Source: an uncultured Sutterella sp.
Lineage (GTDB): Bacteria; Pseudomonadota; Gammaproteobacteria; Burkholderiales; Burkholderiaceae_F
Assembly: GCA_905197905.1 (NCBI GenBank)
Contig: CAJKAP010000008.1
Span: 1-64,000 of the forward strand
Length of the DNA stretch: 64,000 bases
Direction: 5' to 3'
In this document: one piece after another, positions 52,059-59,607 of the stretch
Layout of the letters: each line of letters begins with the position of its first letter
How positions within the stretch are numbered: position 1 is the first letter of the stretch
Notes under the pieces: generated by a model
Told to the model about the DNA's origin: nothing
Seen by the model: only the letters and a program-made list of their open reading frames with translations
The model's database searches: none
Program-made: the position numbers and the translations under genes

Positions 52059-53460
52059 ATTTAAACCCTGGCCGTACCAAGAGAGAATGATCCAGTACGC
52101 CCTTACGCACCCACGCTGTGGGCTATTCGTCCCCATGGGGATGGGTAAAACCTCGGCTGCGCTCGCCATTGTCGCATGGCTCAAAGAGTTTTGGGGGGAT
52201 ATGCCTGTGCTGGTGGTTGCACCTCGCGCCGTCGCTCGCACCACGTGGGCAACTGAAACACAAAAATGGGACAACTTTAAAGGCATTACCGTGAGCCAAA
52301 TTCTTGGCACGCCTGAGCAACGGGCGCGCGCCATCAACGCGGAGGCGGATCTTTATGTTGTTAATTACGACGTTCTACCGTGGTTAACGCGGTACCTGCG
52401 TGACAAAGAGCTTCCGTGGAAGTGGCCGACGGTTATAGCTGACGAGTCGACGAGGCTAAAGAGCTTTCGCCAGCGTCAAGGGTCACGTCGCGCGGGGGCG
52501 CTCGGTACGGTGGCAAAACACTTCCAGCGCTTTATCGCGATGACAGGAACGCCCGCGCCAAATGGTCTTGCGGACCTATGGGGGCAACTCTGGTTTATCG
52601 ACCGCGGGCGTCGGCTAGGGTCAAGCTACACCGCCTTTCAACTGCGCTGGTTCGACTCTGCCCAAGTAGGGTCACATCCTAAGGCTAAAGCCTGGAGACC
52701 TAAGCCAAACGCGGACAAAGAGATTCATGCCGCCATTGCGGATGTGTGCCTCTCCATTAAGGCGGAAGACTACTTTGACATTCAGAAGCCACGGTTCGTG
52801 ACCCGAGAGGTCGAGCTTCCGCCCAAGGCGATGTCGATCTACCGCGATATGGAGCGAAAGCTCTTCGTAGAGCTCAACAGTGGGAAAGCGGTTGAGGCAC
52901 TAAATGCGGGGAGTAAGACAATGAAACTCCTACAGATTGCGAGTGGTGCGATCTACACGGATGAGCAAGGCTCTTGGGAAGAGATTCACACGGAAAAGCT
53001 CAGCGCGATGGAGTCGATAGTCAACGAGCTCAATGGCGAACCTGTGCTAGTTGCGTACCAGTTCAAAAGCGATCTAGCACGCATACTCAAGCACTTTCCA
53101 CAGGCCAGAGTGTTCGATAGTACGCCAGGGATGGTGAAGGAGTTCAATGACGGGAAAATCCCGATCATGCTTGTTCATCCAGCCAGTGCGGGGCACGGGA
53201 TCAGCTTGCAGGATGGTAGCGCTAACTTGATCGTCTTTTCTCAGACGTGGAACTTAGAGCACTACCAGCAGGTGATTGAGCGCATAGGTCCTATGCGACA
53301 GATGCAAGCGGGACATCCTAGGCTAGTGACGGTTTTCAACATCATTGCCAAAGATACCGTAGACGAGAGAGCGCTCACCGCGAAGGGAAATAAGGACCTT
53401 GTCCAAAGAGAACTACTTGAGTATTTGAGAGGGAAATATGCCAAAGACAAAAACGACTAG
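52051..53460 (+). CDS. SNF2-family DNA helicase
   Basis: The 469-residue SF2 helicase has motif I (VPMGMGKTSAALAI), motif Ia (VVAPRAVARTTW), the DExx-type ADESTRLK, motif III (AMTGTPAPNGLADLWGQ), and C-terminal motifs V and VI (HPASAGHGISLQ, QVIERIGPMRQ). It lacks a chromatin-type extension, as usual for phage SNF2 proteins. It stops with TAG. It overlaps the next gene by 23 bp. It probably remodels or unwinds DNA during phage replication or recombination. Confidence 0.9.
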   Translation: MREFKPWPYQERMIQYALTHPRCGLFVPMGMGKTSAALAIVAWLKEFWGDMPVLVVAPRAVARTTWATETQKWDNFKGITVSQILGTPEQRARAINAEADLYVVNYDVLPWLTRYLRDKELPWKWPTVIADESTRLKSFRQRQGSRRAGALGTVAKHFQRFIAMTGTPAPNGLADLWGQLWFIDRGRRLGSSYTAFQLRWFDSAQVGSHPKAKAWRPKPNADKEIHAAIADVCLSIKAEDYFDIQKPRFVTREVELPPKAMSIYRDMERKLFVELNSGKAVEALNAGSKTMKLLQIASGAIYTDEQGSWEEIHTEKLSAMESIVNELNGEPVLVAYQFKSDLARILKHFPQARVFDSTPGMVKEFNDGKIPIMLVHPASAGHGISLQDGSANLIVFSQTWNLEHYQQVIERIGPMRQMQAGHPRLVTVFNIIAKDTVDERALTAKGNKDLVQRELLEYLRGKYAKDKND

Positions 53461-54028
53461 AGGGAAGAAATACCGCCCCCGCTATGTCTATCGCCATCCG
53501 ATAGAGACTAAATGGCAGTCACGGTTTTTAGGTGAGCTTGATGCGCTCGAAGGGCGCTTACTCCTACACCTTCATAAGGGAGAGGCGGACTTTGGCGACG
53601 TGCTGAACCTGCGGGATTTAGCAATGGCGGCGCAGTTCATTATCGCGCACAGACAGTCGCAATTTAAAGGTGAGGATTTACGCCCATGGGTGGAGGAATT
53701 CTATCGTGTGGCACGCCAGCTCAACGAGGTGGCAAAGCGCTCACTTGATCGTAATCTTCGCATAGTTTGCACAGGCGAGGAGCTTAGAGCGATTAACAGC
53801 GCGATGGGACCCGTGCTCGAGTTTATACGAGATAACCTCAAGAGCGCACCACGTATGACAACTCTTGAGATTTATGCTTGCGCGCTACTTCGCCGAGAAG
53901 GGGGCGCGAAAGCGGGGCGTGATGCAGATATTCACGCGGATTTAACCGTCATCGAGCGCTACTACCAGCGCGCGGGGGACGATTTATTAACTGGTCGGAT
54001 GTGGCGCAGCTTATACCCATCCCCATAA
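53438..54028 (+). CDS. Unknown early phage protein
   Basis: The 196-residue protein is basic at the N-terminus (TKTTRGKKYRPRYVYRH) and helical later (LNLRDLAMAAQFIIAHRQSQF; ELRAINSAMGPVLEFIRDNL). It overlaps the helicase gene by 23 bp. It closes the replication module. No family is recognised; a DNA-binding accessory role is possible. Confidence 0.58.
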   Translation: MPKTKTTRGKKYRPRYVYRHPIETKWQSRFLGELDALEGRLLLHLHKGEADFGDVLNLRDLAMAAQFIIAHRQSQFKGEDLRPWVEEFYRVARQLNEVAKRSLDRNLRIVCTGEELRAINSAMGPVLEFIRDNLKSAPRMTTLEIYACALLRREGGAKAGRDADIHADLTVIERYYQRAGDDLLTGRMWRSLYPSP

Positions 54029-54051
54029 AACCTTGAATAAGGAGACTAAGC

Positions 54052-54252
54052 ATGACAGGAAACTTGCCCAGTACTTATATGCGACCTAAAGAGGTTGCGG
54101 AACTTTTTGGCGTTAGTGTGCGCACTGTGTGGCGCTGGTGTGGTGAGTCTCGGAAAAATGAAAGGGGCACCCCTTTCCCGAAAGCCATCCGCCTAACTAA
54201 AAGAGTAACCTGCTTCCCGCGAGAAGAAGTGTTCAACTTTGCGGAGAACTAA
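54052..54252 (+). CDS. AlpA-like helix-turn-helix protein, possible excisionase
   Basis: The 66-residue protein has the MerR-type HTH of AlpA/Xis proteins: YMRPKEVAELFGVSVRTVWRWCGES, then FPKAIRLTKRVTCFPREEVFNF. Such proteins act as excisionases or as activators of the integrase gene in P4-type elements. It is about 2.9 kb from the integrase start, so its role in excision is plausible but unproven. GGAG lies before the ATG. Confidence 0.75.
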   Translation: MTGNLPSTYMRPKEVAELFGVSVRTVWRWCGESRKNERGTPFPKAIRLTKRVTCFPREEVFNFAEN

Positions 54253-54265
54253 AAATTTAAACCAC

Positions 54266-54293
54266 GCGCGGGGGCTACCGTAAGCCTCTGCGC
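54266..54293 (+). terminator. GC-rich hairpin after the AlpA-like gene
   Basis: GCGCGGGGGCT (54266-54276) pairs with AGCCTCTGCGC (54283-54293), 11 bp with two G·U pairs. It resembles the hairpin at 45578-45596 but has no T run, so it may stabilise or process mRNA rather than terminate. Confidence 0.4.
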
Positions 54294-54313
54294 CTAACGA
54301 GAGGAACAAAACC

Positions 54314-54586
54314 ATGTACGAAATCACAGATAAAACAGAAGCCATTACACAAATCAAAGAAGCTATTAAGCATAAGCGTCGTGTTAGCCTCTAGGTCTTT
54401 TCTGAAGAACTCCGAGCAGATAGAGAGGTCGCATTGCTTGCGCTTCAAACTGATGGAATGAATTTAGGGGTTTTATCTGACGAATTGCGAGATGACAAAG
54501 AAGTCGTACTGACCGCCGTAAAACAAGATGGCGTGGCGCGGGGGTATGCCTCATATAGGCTTCAAAAGGAGCTTTCGCGCGAGTAA
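54314..54586 (+). pseudogene. DUF4116-like gene interrupted by an amber codon
   Basis: A 90-codon frame with GAGG and ATG in place has an in-frame TAG at 54392-54394 (codon 27). The text after it forms two DUF4116-like repeats (SEELRADREVALLALQTDG and SDELRDDKEVVLTAVKQDG). TAG is a normal stop elsewhere in this phage (the SNF2 gene ends with it), so recoding is unlikely. It is either a recent pseudogene or, less likely, read through. Confidence 0.65.
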
Positions 54587-54591
54587 TAACA

Positions 54592-54621
54592 ACGCCCTGA
54601 GGTCTATAGGTCTCGGGGCGT
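54592..54621 (+). terminator. Hairpin upstream of the antirepressor leader
   Basis: ACGCCCTGAG (54592-54601) pairs with CTCGGGGCGT (54612-54621), 10 bp with one G·U, followed by CTTTAC. It is a possible weak terminator separating the early genes from the antirepressor unit. Confidence 0.5.
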
Positions 54622-54640
54622 CTTTACAAAGGAGCTGACT

Positions 54641-54703
54641 ATGGGTATACTTTGTGTACCACGTGAAAAAGACGTGGTCGGGCTTCGCATCCTGCATATA
54701 TAA
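54641..54703 (+). CDS. Possible leader peptide (20 codons)
   Basis: MGILCVPREKDVV... ends in a TAA that overlaps the first TAAACTGG element. GGAG lies 6-7 bases before the ATG. It could couple translation to regulation of the antirepressor leader. There is no coding evidence beyond the ribosome binding site and its position. Confidence 0.3.
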   Translation: MGILCVPREKDVVGLRILHI

Positions 54704-54707
54704 ACTG

Positions 54708-54750
54708 GCTCTAGACGCCACTACTCTGTGGCTGTTTTTATATCTAGAGC
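54708..54750 (+). terminator. Hairpin with terminator-like inner stem in the antirepressor leader
   Basis: GCTCTAGA (54708-54715) pairs perfectly with TCTAGAGC (54743-54750). Inside it, GCCAC (54717-54721) pairs with GTGGC (54728-54732) and is followed by TGTTTTTA. It looks like an attenuator upstream of the c4-like segment. Confidence 0.55.
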
Positions 54751-54900
54751 GCTTCCTCAAGTGCCTTCGGACGGTCTAACGTTTTGTTATACCATCTATA
54801 TGGTATTTATGATGGGGCGTATAGGACACCCTCGGGTGACTGCTTTCCAGTTTAGGCAGAATGCGAACCTATATCGCCCTGTCACCCTCGCATTGTGTGC
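54751..54900 (+). ncRNA. c4-type antisense RNA candidate controlling the antirepressor
   Basis: This untranslated stretch is rich in stems: ATACCAT/ATGGTAT (54789-54806), CACCC/GGGTG (54827-54838), and CTGC/GCAG (54840-54859), whose loop shows CCAGTTTA. CCAGTTTA is complementary to TAAACTGG, found at 54701 and again at 54919 next to the antirepressor Shine-Dalgarno. CCCTC at 54829-54833 can pair with the adjoining GAGGG. This is the layout of the P1/P7 c4 RNA, processed from the same transcript and masking the ant ribosome binding site. Exact ends are unknown. Confidence 0.6.
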
Positions 54901-54918
54901 CAGGCTCATCAATATCTA

Positions 54919-54930
54919 TAAACTGGAGGG
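54919..54930 (+). promoter_or_regulatory. Antirepressor ribosome binding site overlapping the antisense target
   Basis: TAAACTGG (54919-54926) runs into GGAGGG (54925-54930), the Shine-Dalgarno 7-8 bases before the ATG. Pairing with the upstream CCCTC and CCAGTTTA would hide it. Confidence 0.62.
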
Positions 54931-54937
54931 CTTGCAA

Positions 54938-55786
54938 ATGCCCGTATTCAACTTTGAAAATTCATCAATCCGCGTCGTCGGAACTCCCACTACCCCGCTA
55001 TTTGTCGTAACCGATGTTTGCGCTGTCTTGACCTACTCTAATGTGGCGGTGGCGATTGCTCGCCACGTAATGCCAGAAGACGTCATTAAAGTGCGAGTTC
55101 TAGACACGAAAGGACGCCCACAAACCGTCAACGCCGTCAACGAGTCAGGGCTTTACTGCCTGATCTTCGGCTCTAAGCTCGAAAAAGCTAAGGAGTTCAA
55201 GCGTTGGGTGACTTCTGAAGTGCTCCCATCCATCCGCAAGACTGGCAGTTACACCAACGGGGCGAGGCGTAGTGTGACGCCACGACCTCCCAGAATCTCT
55301 GACGCGCAATGCGCCATGATCAGCGAAGCTGTAAAGCGCCAAGCGAGAATCGCGGGCGTTTACACACAAACGATCTACGAGCGGATGCATAACCACTTCA
55401 ATATCCCAAGCTATACCAATTTTACCGTTGATCAGTTCAACGCCGTGCTCGAGTATATCAAGACCTTCACCAAGAAGTCCTCTGGCGGAGGCGCACCCAC
55501 CTCCTCCGTGTCAAAATTGCCGTCGAACTATGTGATTTTGGACGCGCATATGGCAGAACGCCTTGTACATTTCCTCTACTACTGGCGATACTTCTTTAGA
55601 CCTGAACTTGACATGATCTACCAACTCTTGCGCACGGTGGACTCTCCTAAAGCAGCGCGCTTTTTCGAGGTGATGACGGGCTTACGCTTGCCACAGCTCG
55701 AGCGACTCCTCGAGGAGCAGGGCTACTCAGTCAAAGCGTTGCCCTGCTATAAGGCACTACCAGCAAACCAGCGGTTGCCTAACTAA
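54938..55786 (+). CDS. BRO-N domain antirepressor
   Basis: The 282-residue protein has an N-terminal BRO-N domain (FNFENSSIRVVG, VVTDVCAVLTYSN, VNESGLYCLIFGSKLEKAKEFKRWVTSEVLPSIRKTGSY) and a C-terminal helical domain. Phage antirepressors of this type bind and inactivate the prophage repressor. I start it at 54938 because a strong GGAGGG lies upstream and the longer frame runs through structured leader RNA. Control by the c4-like RNA is inferred from complementarity. Confidence 0.82.
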   Translation: MPVFNFENSSIRVVGTPTTPLFVVTDVCAVLTYSNVAVAIARHVMPEDVIKVRVLDTKGRPQTVNAVNESGLYCLIFGSKLEKAKEFKRWVTSEVLPSIRKTGSYTNGARRSVTPRPPRISDAQCAMISEAVKRQARIAGVYTQTIYERMHNHFNIPSYTNFTVDQFNAVLEYIKTFTKKSSGGGAPTSSVSKLPSNYVILDAHMAERLVHFLYYWRYFFRPELDMIYQLLRTVDSPKAARFFEVMTGLRLPQLERLLEEQGYSVKALPCYKALPANQRLPN

Positions 55787-55813
55787 TCGCTAGACCAATA
55801 CGACCGTACCACT

Positions 55814-57145
55814 TTATCGAGCGTTAACTGCGGAAAAGCAGAACTCCGCCCATTCTTGCAGAAGCTTACGCTTATGCTCGATCGAGAGGTCACGGTCGTA
55901 TGCACCGCCAAGCTTGCTATCGGCTACGTGGTGCAAGCATAGCCCGATCGTTCTCGGGTCTTTGCGTGCTCCTTGCGCCCACGTCTCGAAACTGGCGCGC
56001 GCAATAGCATGAGGTACGGCAACCACATCCTTCCCCGCTTCCTTAGACATCGCTCTATCGATCCAGCCTTCTCGCCCTTGCGCTTTCTCGTATCCATGCG
56101 ATCGACGCACTAGCATGGTCATAGCCATGTCGCTGAGCGGTCGCCCACTCGCCCCCAAGAAGACATACTCCCCACAAGAATGCGCCCTCTGCGCCTCAAG
56201 TATGCGCAGCGCTTCCGTGGAGAGTGGCACGACGTGCTGACCGTTGCCAGACACCTTCATCTCTTCAGGTGGTATCGTCCAGATCTGCTTTTCAAAGTCC
56301 ACTTGCGCCCACCGCATCAATCGCACATTAGCGGATCGACAACACGTCAGAATACCCAATAGAAGACAACGCGCCACGTCGCTCTCCATCCCATGGAGTG
56401 ACTGGATGAGCGCGGGTACTTGGGCGGGCTCAAGGAATGGAAAGTGTTTTGCCTGCGCGCGTGCCTTCTGTGAGGGTAAGAGCGGGGCTAGCGCTTTCGT
56501 ATCCGCAGGGTTCACCAAATCAGAAGGGCGAATTTTCTTTATGGTCGACGCCCAGACAAAGAAGCCCCGCAGATTAAGAAGAAGACGGTCACACGTGGCG
56601 GGCTTATCGATCCAGATAGCGCGCAGAGCATTGGCGACCTCTTCCAGGGTGCATTTGGCAACAGAGACATCTTTGAGTCCTGGTAGAAGATTCTTCTCAA
56701 AACGCCGTTGTTCACGGTAGCGTGCTTGCGCGCTGCGCTTCCAGTCCCCTCTGTCTTCTTTCCAGTCGAAGAACTCGGGGTATACGTCGCCGACAGTAAT
56801 CCGCTCAACAGCGTCTTGCTCGCGTTTTGAAGCCTCTTCTTCTCGTTGTTGCTTAAGCGCTTTCTTAACCTCCGTCGGATTGATTCCCGCTTTAGCCTTG
56901 AGGAGTGTCTCGGTGGCTAAGTCACGCGCCTGCTTGAGCGATACAGAGGGATATGCCCCTAAGCCAATGGTAAAACGGGTCACTTTCGACTGGCGACGTA
57001 GCACCCACTTGGCTCGGGCGCCACCGTCCGCGTTACGCTCAACGCGGAGGATAAGACCTGGGACACCACCAACAAGGTGATCCCCGATCGATGAGGCAAG
57101 GTCTCTCACCGCCATCGCAGATAGAATACGAGCAACCCGCGGCAT
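55814..57145 (-). CDS. int: Tyrosine integrase, P4 type
   Basis: The 443-residue protein has an N-terminal P4-type arm-binding domain (RDLASSIGDHLVGGVPGLILRV, YPSVSLKQARDLATETL), a core-binding domain, and a catalytic domain with Arg in CCRSANVRLMRW, Lys in EEMKVSGNG, box II PHAIARASFETWA, and His/Tyr in LHHVADSKLGGAYDR. In box II the histidine is four rather than three residues before the arginine. GGAG lies 6 bases before the ATG. It reads toward the phage interior, next to attR in the tRNA-Thr gene. Confidence 0.94.
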   Translation of the reverse strand: MPRVARILSAMAVRDLASSIGDHLVGGVPGLILRVERNADGGARAKWVLRRQSKVTRFTIGLGAYPSVSLKQARDLATETLLKAKAGINPTEVKKALKQQREEEASKREQDAVERITVGDVYPEFFDWKEDRGDWKRSAQARYREQRRFEKNLLPGLKDVSVAKCTLEEVANALRAIWIDKPATCDRLLLNLRGFFVWASTIKKIRPSDLVNPADTKALAPLLPSQKARAQAKHFPFLEPAQVPALIQSLHGMESDVARCLLLGILTCCRSANVRLMRWAQVDFEKQIWTIPPEEMKVSGNGQHVVPLSTEALRILEAQRAHSCGEYVFLGASGRPLSDMAMTMLVRRSHGYEKAQGREGWIDRAMSKEAGKDVVAVPHAIARASFETWAQGARKDPRTIGLCLHHVADSKLGGAYDRDLSIEHKRKLLQEWAEFCFSAVNAR

Positions 57146-57190
57146 ATAGTCTCCACTTTTTTAACCGTTAATTTTCGTGGACAAAAGTAT

Positions 57191-57231
57191 AGCCCACACA
57201 GTCGATTCTGGTGGGCTTTCTGGTGGGCTTT
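57191..57231. promoter_or_regulatory. Right integrase arm-type sites
   Basis: GTGGGCTTT occurs at 57211 and 57223, spaced 12 bp like the left pair, and an inverted core AGCCCAC lies at 57191-57197. They fall between the integrase start and the att core, so integrase binding could also control int expression. Confidence 0.6.
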
Positions 57232-57340
57232 AAAATTCGTCCTGTAGCGACTTTTAGTGTCACCATTTGACACTGTCGTTTTTCTGGCTTCCTTTATTTT
57301 CAATGGTTTTGGCGCTTTTTGTCGCTACGTGACATTGTGA

Positions 57341-57357
57341 AAGTGGTGCCCCTTAAC
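57341..57357 (-). repeat. attR core within the tRNA-Thr 3' end
   Basis: AAGTGGTGCCCCTTAAC matches attL with one change (C at 57351 instead of T). On the minus strand it supplies the tRNA 3' acceptor strand and ACCA. Confidence 0.85.
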
Positions 57358-57419
57358 TGACTCGAACAGTTGACCTACCGCTTACAAGGCGGTTGCTCTA
57401 CCAACTGAGCTAAAGAGGC
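57344..57419 (-). tRNA. tRNA-Thr (TGT)
   Basis: A 76-base minus-strand cloverleaf: acceptor GCCTCTT/AAGGGGC, D-arm GCTC..GAGC, anticodon stem ACCGC/GCGGT around CTTGTAA (anticodon TGT), T-arm AACTG TTCGAGT CAGTT, and an encoded CCA. The 4:69 pair is U·G because of the phage-side att base; the attL copy would give U-A. It is still a normal-looking tRNA. Confidence 0.95.
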
Positions 57420-57433
57420 AACACAGAATGGCG

Positions 57434-57439
57434 ATTATA
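57434..57439 (-). promoter_or_regulatory. tRNA-Thr -10 element
   Basis: On the minus strand a perfect TATAAT lies 15 bases upstream of the tRNA 5' end. The -35 region is weak, so only the -10 is proposed. Confidence 0.5.
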
Positions 57440-57487
57440 CACAAAAATTCTGATTTTGTGTTTTCTCCCCTTAAGCGATCCAAATTA

Positions 57488-57907
57488 TTATTTTAGACGT
57501 GTTGGACGGCGCGGAGCTGCTGTTTCGAAGAGCGTTTCCGCCTTACCGTCAGTAGGTTGCGTGGGCAACACTTTGAAAGTAAATCCGCAGTGCTGATATT
57601 CAAGTGGCATGACCATTGAGATACGATTGACTGGCACATATACCTCAAAAATCACATTGTCTTCACCAAAACGTACCTGAAAGGTCATCGCTTCGTCATC
57701 GATGTTGAACTGATGCACAGCTTCATCGCTTACATCAAAAACGATCTGTCCCTCACGCACGTATTCTGTCGGAACTTGGCAGTAGTCGTCTACCTGAACA
57801 ACCACATAAGGCGTAGCCCCAGTATCACGGCAGTACTCCAAGACGGCCCGAATCAAATAGGGACGAATCGGTTTTGGTTCTTCTTGCTGGTTTTGAAAAT
57901 TTTGCAC
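57488..57907 (-). CDS. sspB: ClpXP protease specificity-enhancing factor
   Basis: The 139-residue SspB adaptor delivers ssrA-tagged proteins to ClpXP. The substrate-binding domain is recognisable (RPYLIRAVLEYCRDTGATPYVVVQVDD; FEVYVPVNRISMVMPLEYQHCGFTF), followed by a flexible tail. The tail ends in RRPTRLK, resembling the ClpX-binding XB motif. It follows sspA in the same leftward operon, the standard arrangement. Confidence 0.93.
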   Translation of the reverse strand: MQNFQNQQEEPKPIRPYLIRAVLEYCRDTGATPYVVVQVDDYCQVPTEYVREGQIVFDVSDEAVHQFNIDDEAMTFQVRFGEDNVIFEVYVPVNRISMVMPLEYQHCGFTFKVLPTQPTDGKAETLFETAAPRRPTRLK

Positions 57908-57964
57908 TGTCTTCCATCCTTATTCTGTGCGCCGAGCGAAGCACCCGGCGCAACCACGAGGCAG

Positions 57965-58567
57965 TTAACGACGCATGACACGCTCCGAAGGCGTCATCGA
58001 GTCGATGAAGGCTGGACGCGAAAAGAGACGTTCAGCATAGGTCATGAGCGGCGCAGCCACAGACGGCAATTCAATGCCGTAGTGATCCAGGCGCCAAAGC
58101 ACTGGAGCCAAGGAAACGTCCAAGAGCGAGAAATCGTCGCCCATCAAGAATTTGCTATTCGTCAAACGCATCCCAATCAAGGTCAACTGGTCACGCAACT
58201 TGTCACGAGCTTTGAGGTGCACTTCTTCGGAATAGGTACGATTTTCGAGGGCACGCACATGCGGGAACACTTCACGATTAAAGATGTACGCAAAGAGGCG
58301 AGCACGGGCACGGCGCATCGGGTCGGTCGGCATCAACTGCGGGTGCGGGAAACGGTCATCAATGTAGGCGTTAATCACGTCAGCTTGATAAAGAATCAAA
58401 TCGCGTTCCTGCAAAATGGGAACTTCACCATAGGGGTTCAATGAACTCACGTCCATCGGTTGAAACATGTCAATGTCATGAACCTCAAACTCACAACCCT
58501 TTTCATACAAAACGAAGCGACAGCTGTGAGAGAACGGGCAGGTCAAGCCCGAATAAAGCACCATCAT
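57965..58567 (-). CDS. sspA: Stringent starvation protein A
   Basis: The 200-residue protein has a glutathione S-transferase fold. The N-terminal thioredoxin-like domain has LYSGLTCPFSHSCRFVLYEKG and the NPYGEVPIL cis-proline motif; the helical C-terminal domain follows. SspA binds RNA polymerase and affects stationary-phase and phage gene expression. It lies upstream of sspB. In many Burkholderiales petABC precede it; here there is a 243-bp gap and then the NIF3-like gene. Confidence 0.92.
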   Translation of the reverse strand: MMVLYSGLTCPFSHSCRFVLYEKGCEFEVHDIDMFQPMDVSSLNPYGEVPILQERDLILYQADVINAYIDDRFPHPQLMPTDPMRRARARLFAYIFNREVFPHVRALENRTYSEEVHLKARDKLRDQLTLIGMRLTNSKFLMGDDFSLLDVSLAPVLWRLDHYGIELPSVAAPLMTYAERLFSRPAFIDSMTPSERVMRR

Positions 58568-58810
58568 AAAAAAAGCATTCCTAGACTAAAAAATTAAAAA
58601 ATTCCTGCGAGCAAGCGGTCTATTTCCACTCTTGACAAAGTGACTCGTTTGATCAAGTTCTAAACTCTTAAAGAGAGCGTTGCTCTTTGAATCAACCACC
58701 GCTCAGAACAGGAGAGCTTTTTTAGTTTATCAAATCGCTCATAGAAACTCAAATTCAAATAATTTAATCTTATGAATTTGACTCTTAGAGTAGCGTAATT
58801 GTTTTTGTAA

Positions 58811-59563
58811 CTAAATTGGATTATCAATTTCTAAATAGCGAATTTCTAGTTCTGAAAAAACACTCTTCAGGTGTTTTCCTAATGCCTGAATCCCATAGCG
58901 TTCGGTCGCGTGGTGCCCCGCGCCAATATACGCAATGCCATTTTCGACAGCCTCATGGGTGGTGCGTTCACTCGCTTCGCCAGAGAGATAAACCTGAGCA
59001 CCCTCTTGCGCGGCTAACTGTACCCAATCTTGCGCTGCACCAGTGCACCACGCTAGCTTCGTGATCTTCTCTGGTAGCTCTCCCAAGATCATCGGAGTTC
59101 GCTTCAGTACGCTCTCCACGCGCTGAACAAAAGCTTTGCCAGAAATAGCACCCTCTTCTGGCTCTCCAACCCAAACCAAATCACTTTCCCCACACTGATA
59201 GAGTGGTTTTACCCCCAAAAGCTTGGCGAGCTGTGCATTGTTTCCCAAAGTATTGTGTGCATCCAGTGGTAAGTGGTACGCAACAAGGTTAATATCAGCG
59301 CATAACAATGCACGTAATCGCTTTCGCTTCATTCCGACAATGTTTGTTGACTCTCCTTTCCAGAACCAACCGTGATGCACTAAAAGCATATCGGCACCCC
59401 AACGAACAGCTTCGTCCACCAGGGCCTGTGAAGCGGTCACACCTAAAAGAATACGTTTTACTTCTTTTCTGCCCTCTACTTGAAGCCCATTCGGTGCATA
59501 ATCATGAAACGTCTCAACGTTTAAGAGTCGATTCAAATATTGAAGAAGTTCTGTGCATTGCAT
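58811..59563 (-). CDS. NIF3/DUF34 dinuclear metal-centre protein
   Basis: The 250-residue protein has the DUF34/NIF3 metal-binding motifs: LLVHHGWFWKG near residues 60-70, YHLPLDAHNTLGNN near 95-110, and a C-terminal GHHATERYGIQALG. It may act as a cyclohydrolase-like or repair enzyme (GTP cyclohydrolase type 1/YbgI family), but the in vivo function is not settled. It is divergent from the DegS-like protease gene, 44 bp away. Confidence 0.9.
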   Translation of the reverse strand: MQCTELLQYLNRLLNVETFHDYAPNGLQVEGRKEVKRILLGVTASQALVDEAVRWGADMLLVHHGWFWKGESTNIVGMKRKRLRALLCADINLVAYHLPLDAHNTLGNNAQLAKLLGVKPLYQCGESDLVWVGEPEEGAISGKAFVQRVESVLKRTPMILGELPEKITKLAWCTGAAQDWVQLAAQEGAQVYLSGEASERTTHEAVENGIAYIGAGHHATERYGIQALGKHLKSVFSELEIRYLEIDNPI

Positions 59564-59607
59564 AAAATTTTTTCCTTCGCGTGTTCGTTTTCTCAGGAGC
59601 CTTTTTC

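Larger units (their letters stand above)
11965..57357. mobile_element. Temperate podovirus-type prophage, about 45.4 kb
   Basis: The element is bounded by 17-bp near-identical repeats (one mismatch) that match the 3' end of tRNA-Thr. It has an integrase beside the tRNA, a repressor/Cro switch, replication genes, a full capsid-tail operon, terminase and a lysis cassette. No core gene looks broken, so it may be inducible. Virion genes resemble the Bordetella phage BPP-1 group (Bbp17/19/21-like) together with T7-type tail proteins; the reverse transcriptase and variable repeat of BPP-1 are not seen. Relatedness is judged by memory of families, not by search. Confidence 0.93.

Noticed and set aside
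54392..54394. Phage-wide TAG recoding to explain the amber in the DUF4116-like gene
   Set aside because: Other phage genes, such as the SNF2 helicase at 53460, end with TAG, and no suppressor tRNA is seen in the prophage.
11965..57357. Diversity-generating retroelement expected from BPP-1 kinship
   Set aside because: No reverse-transcriptase motif or template/variable repeat pair could be found by reading the frames near the tail genes.
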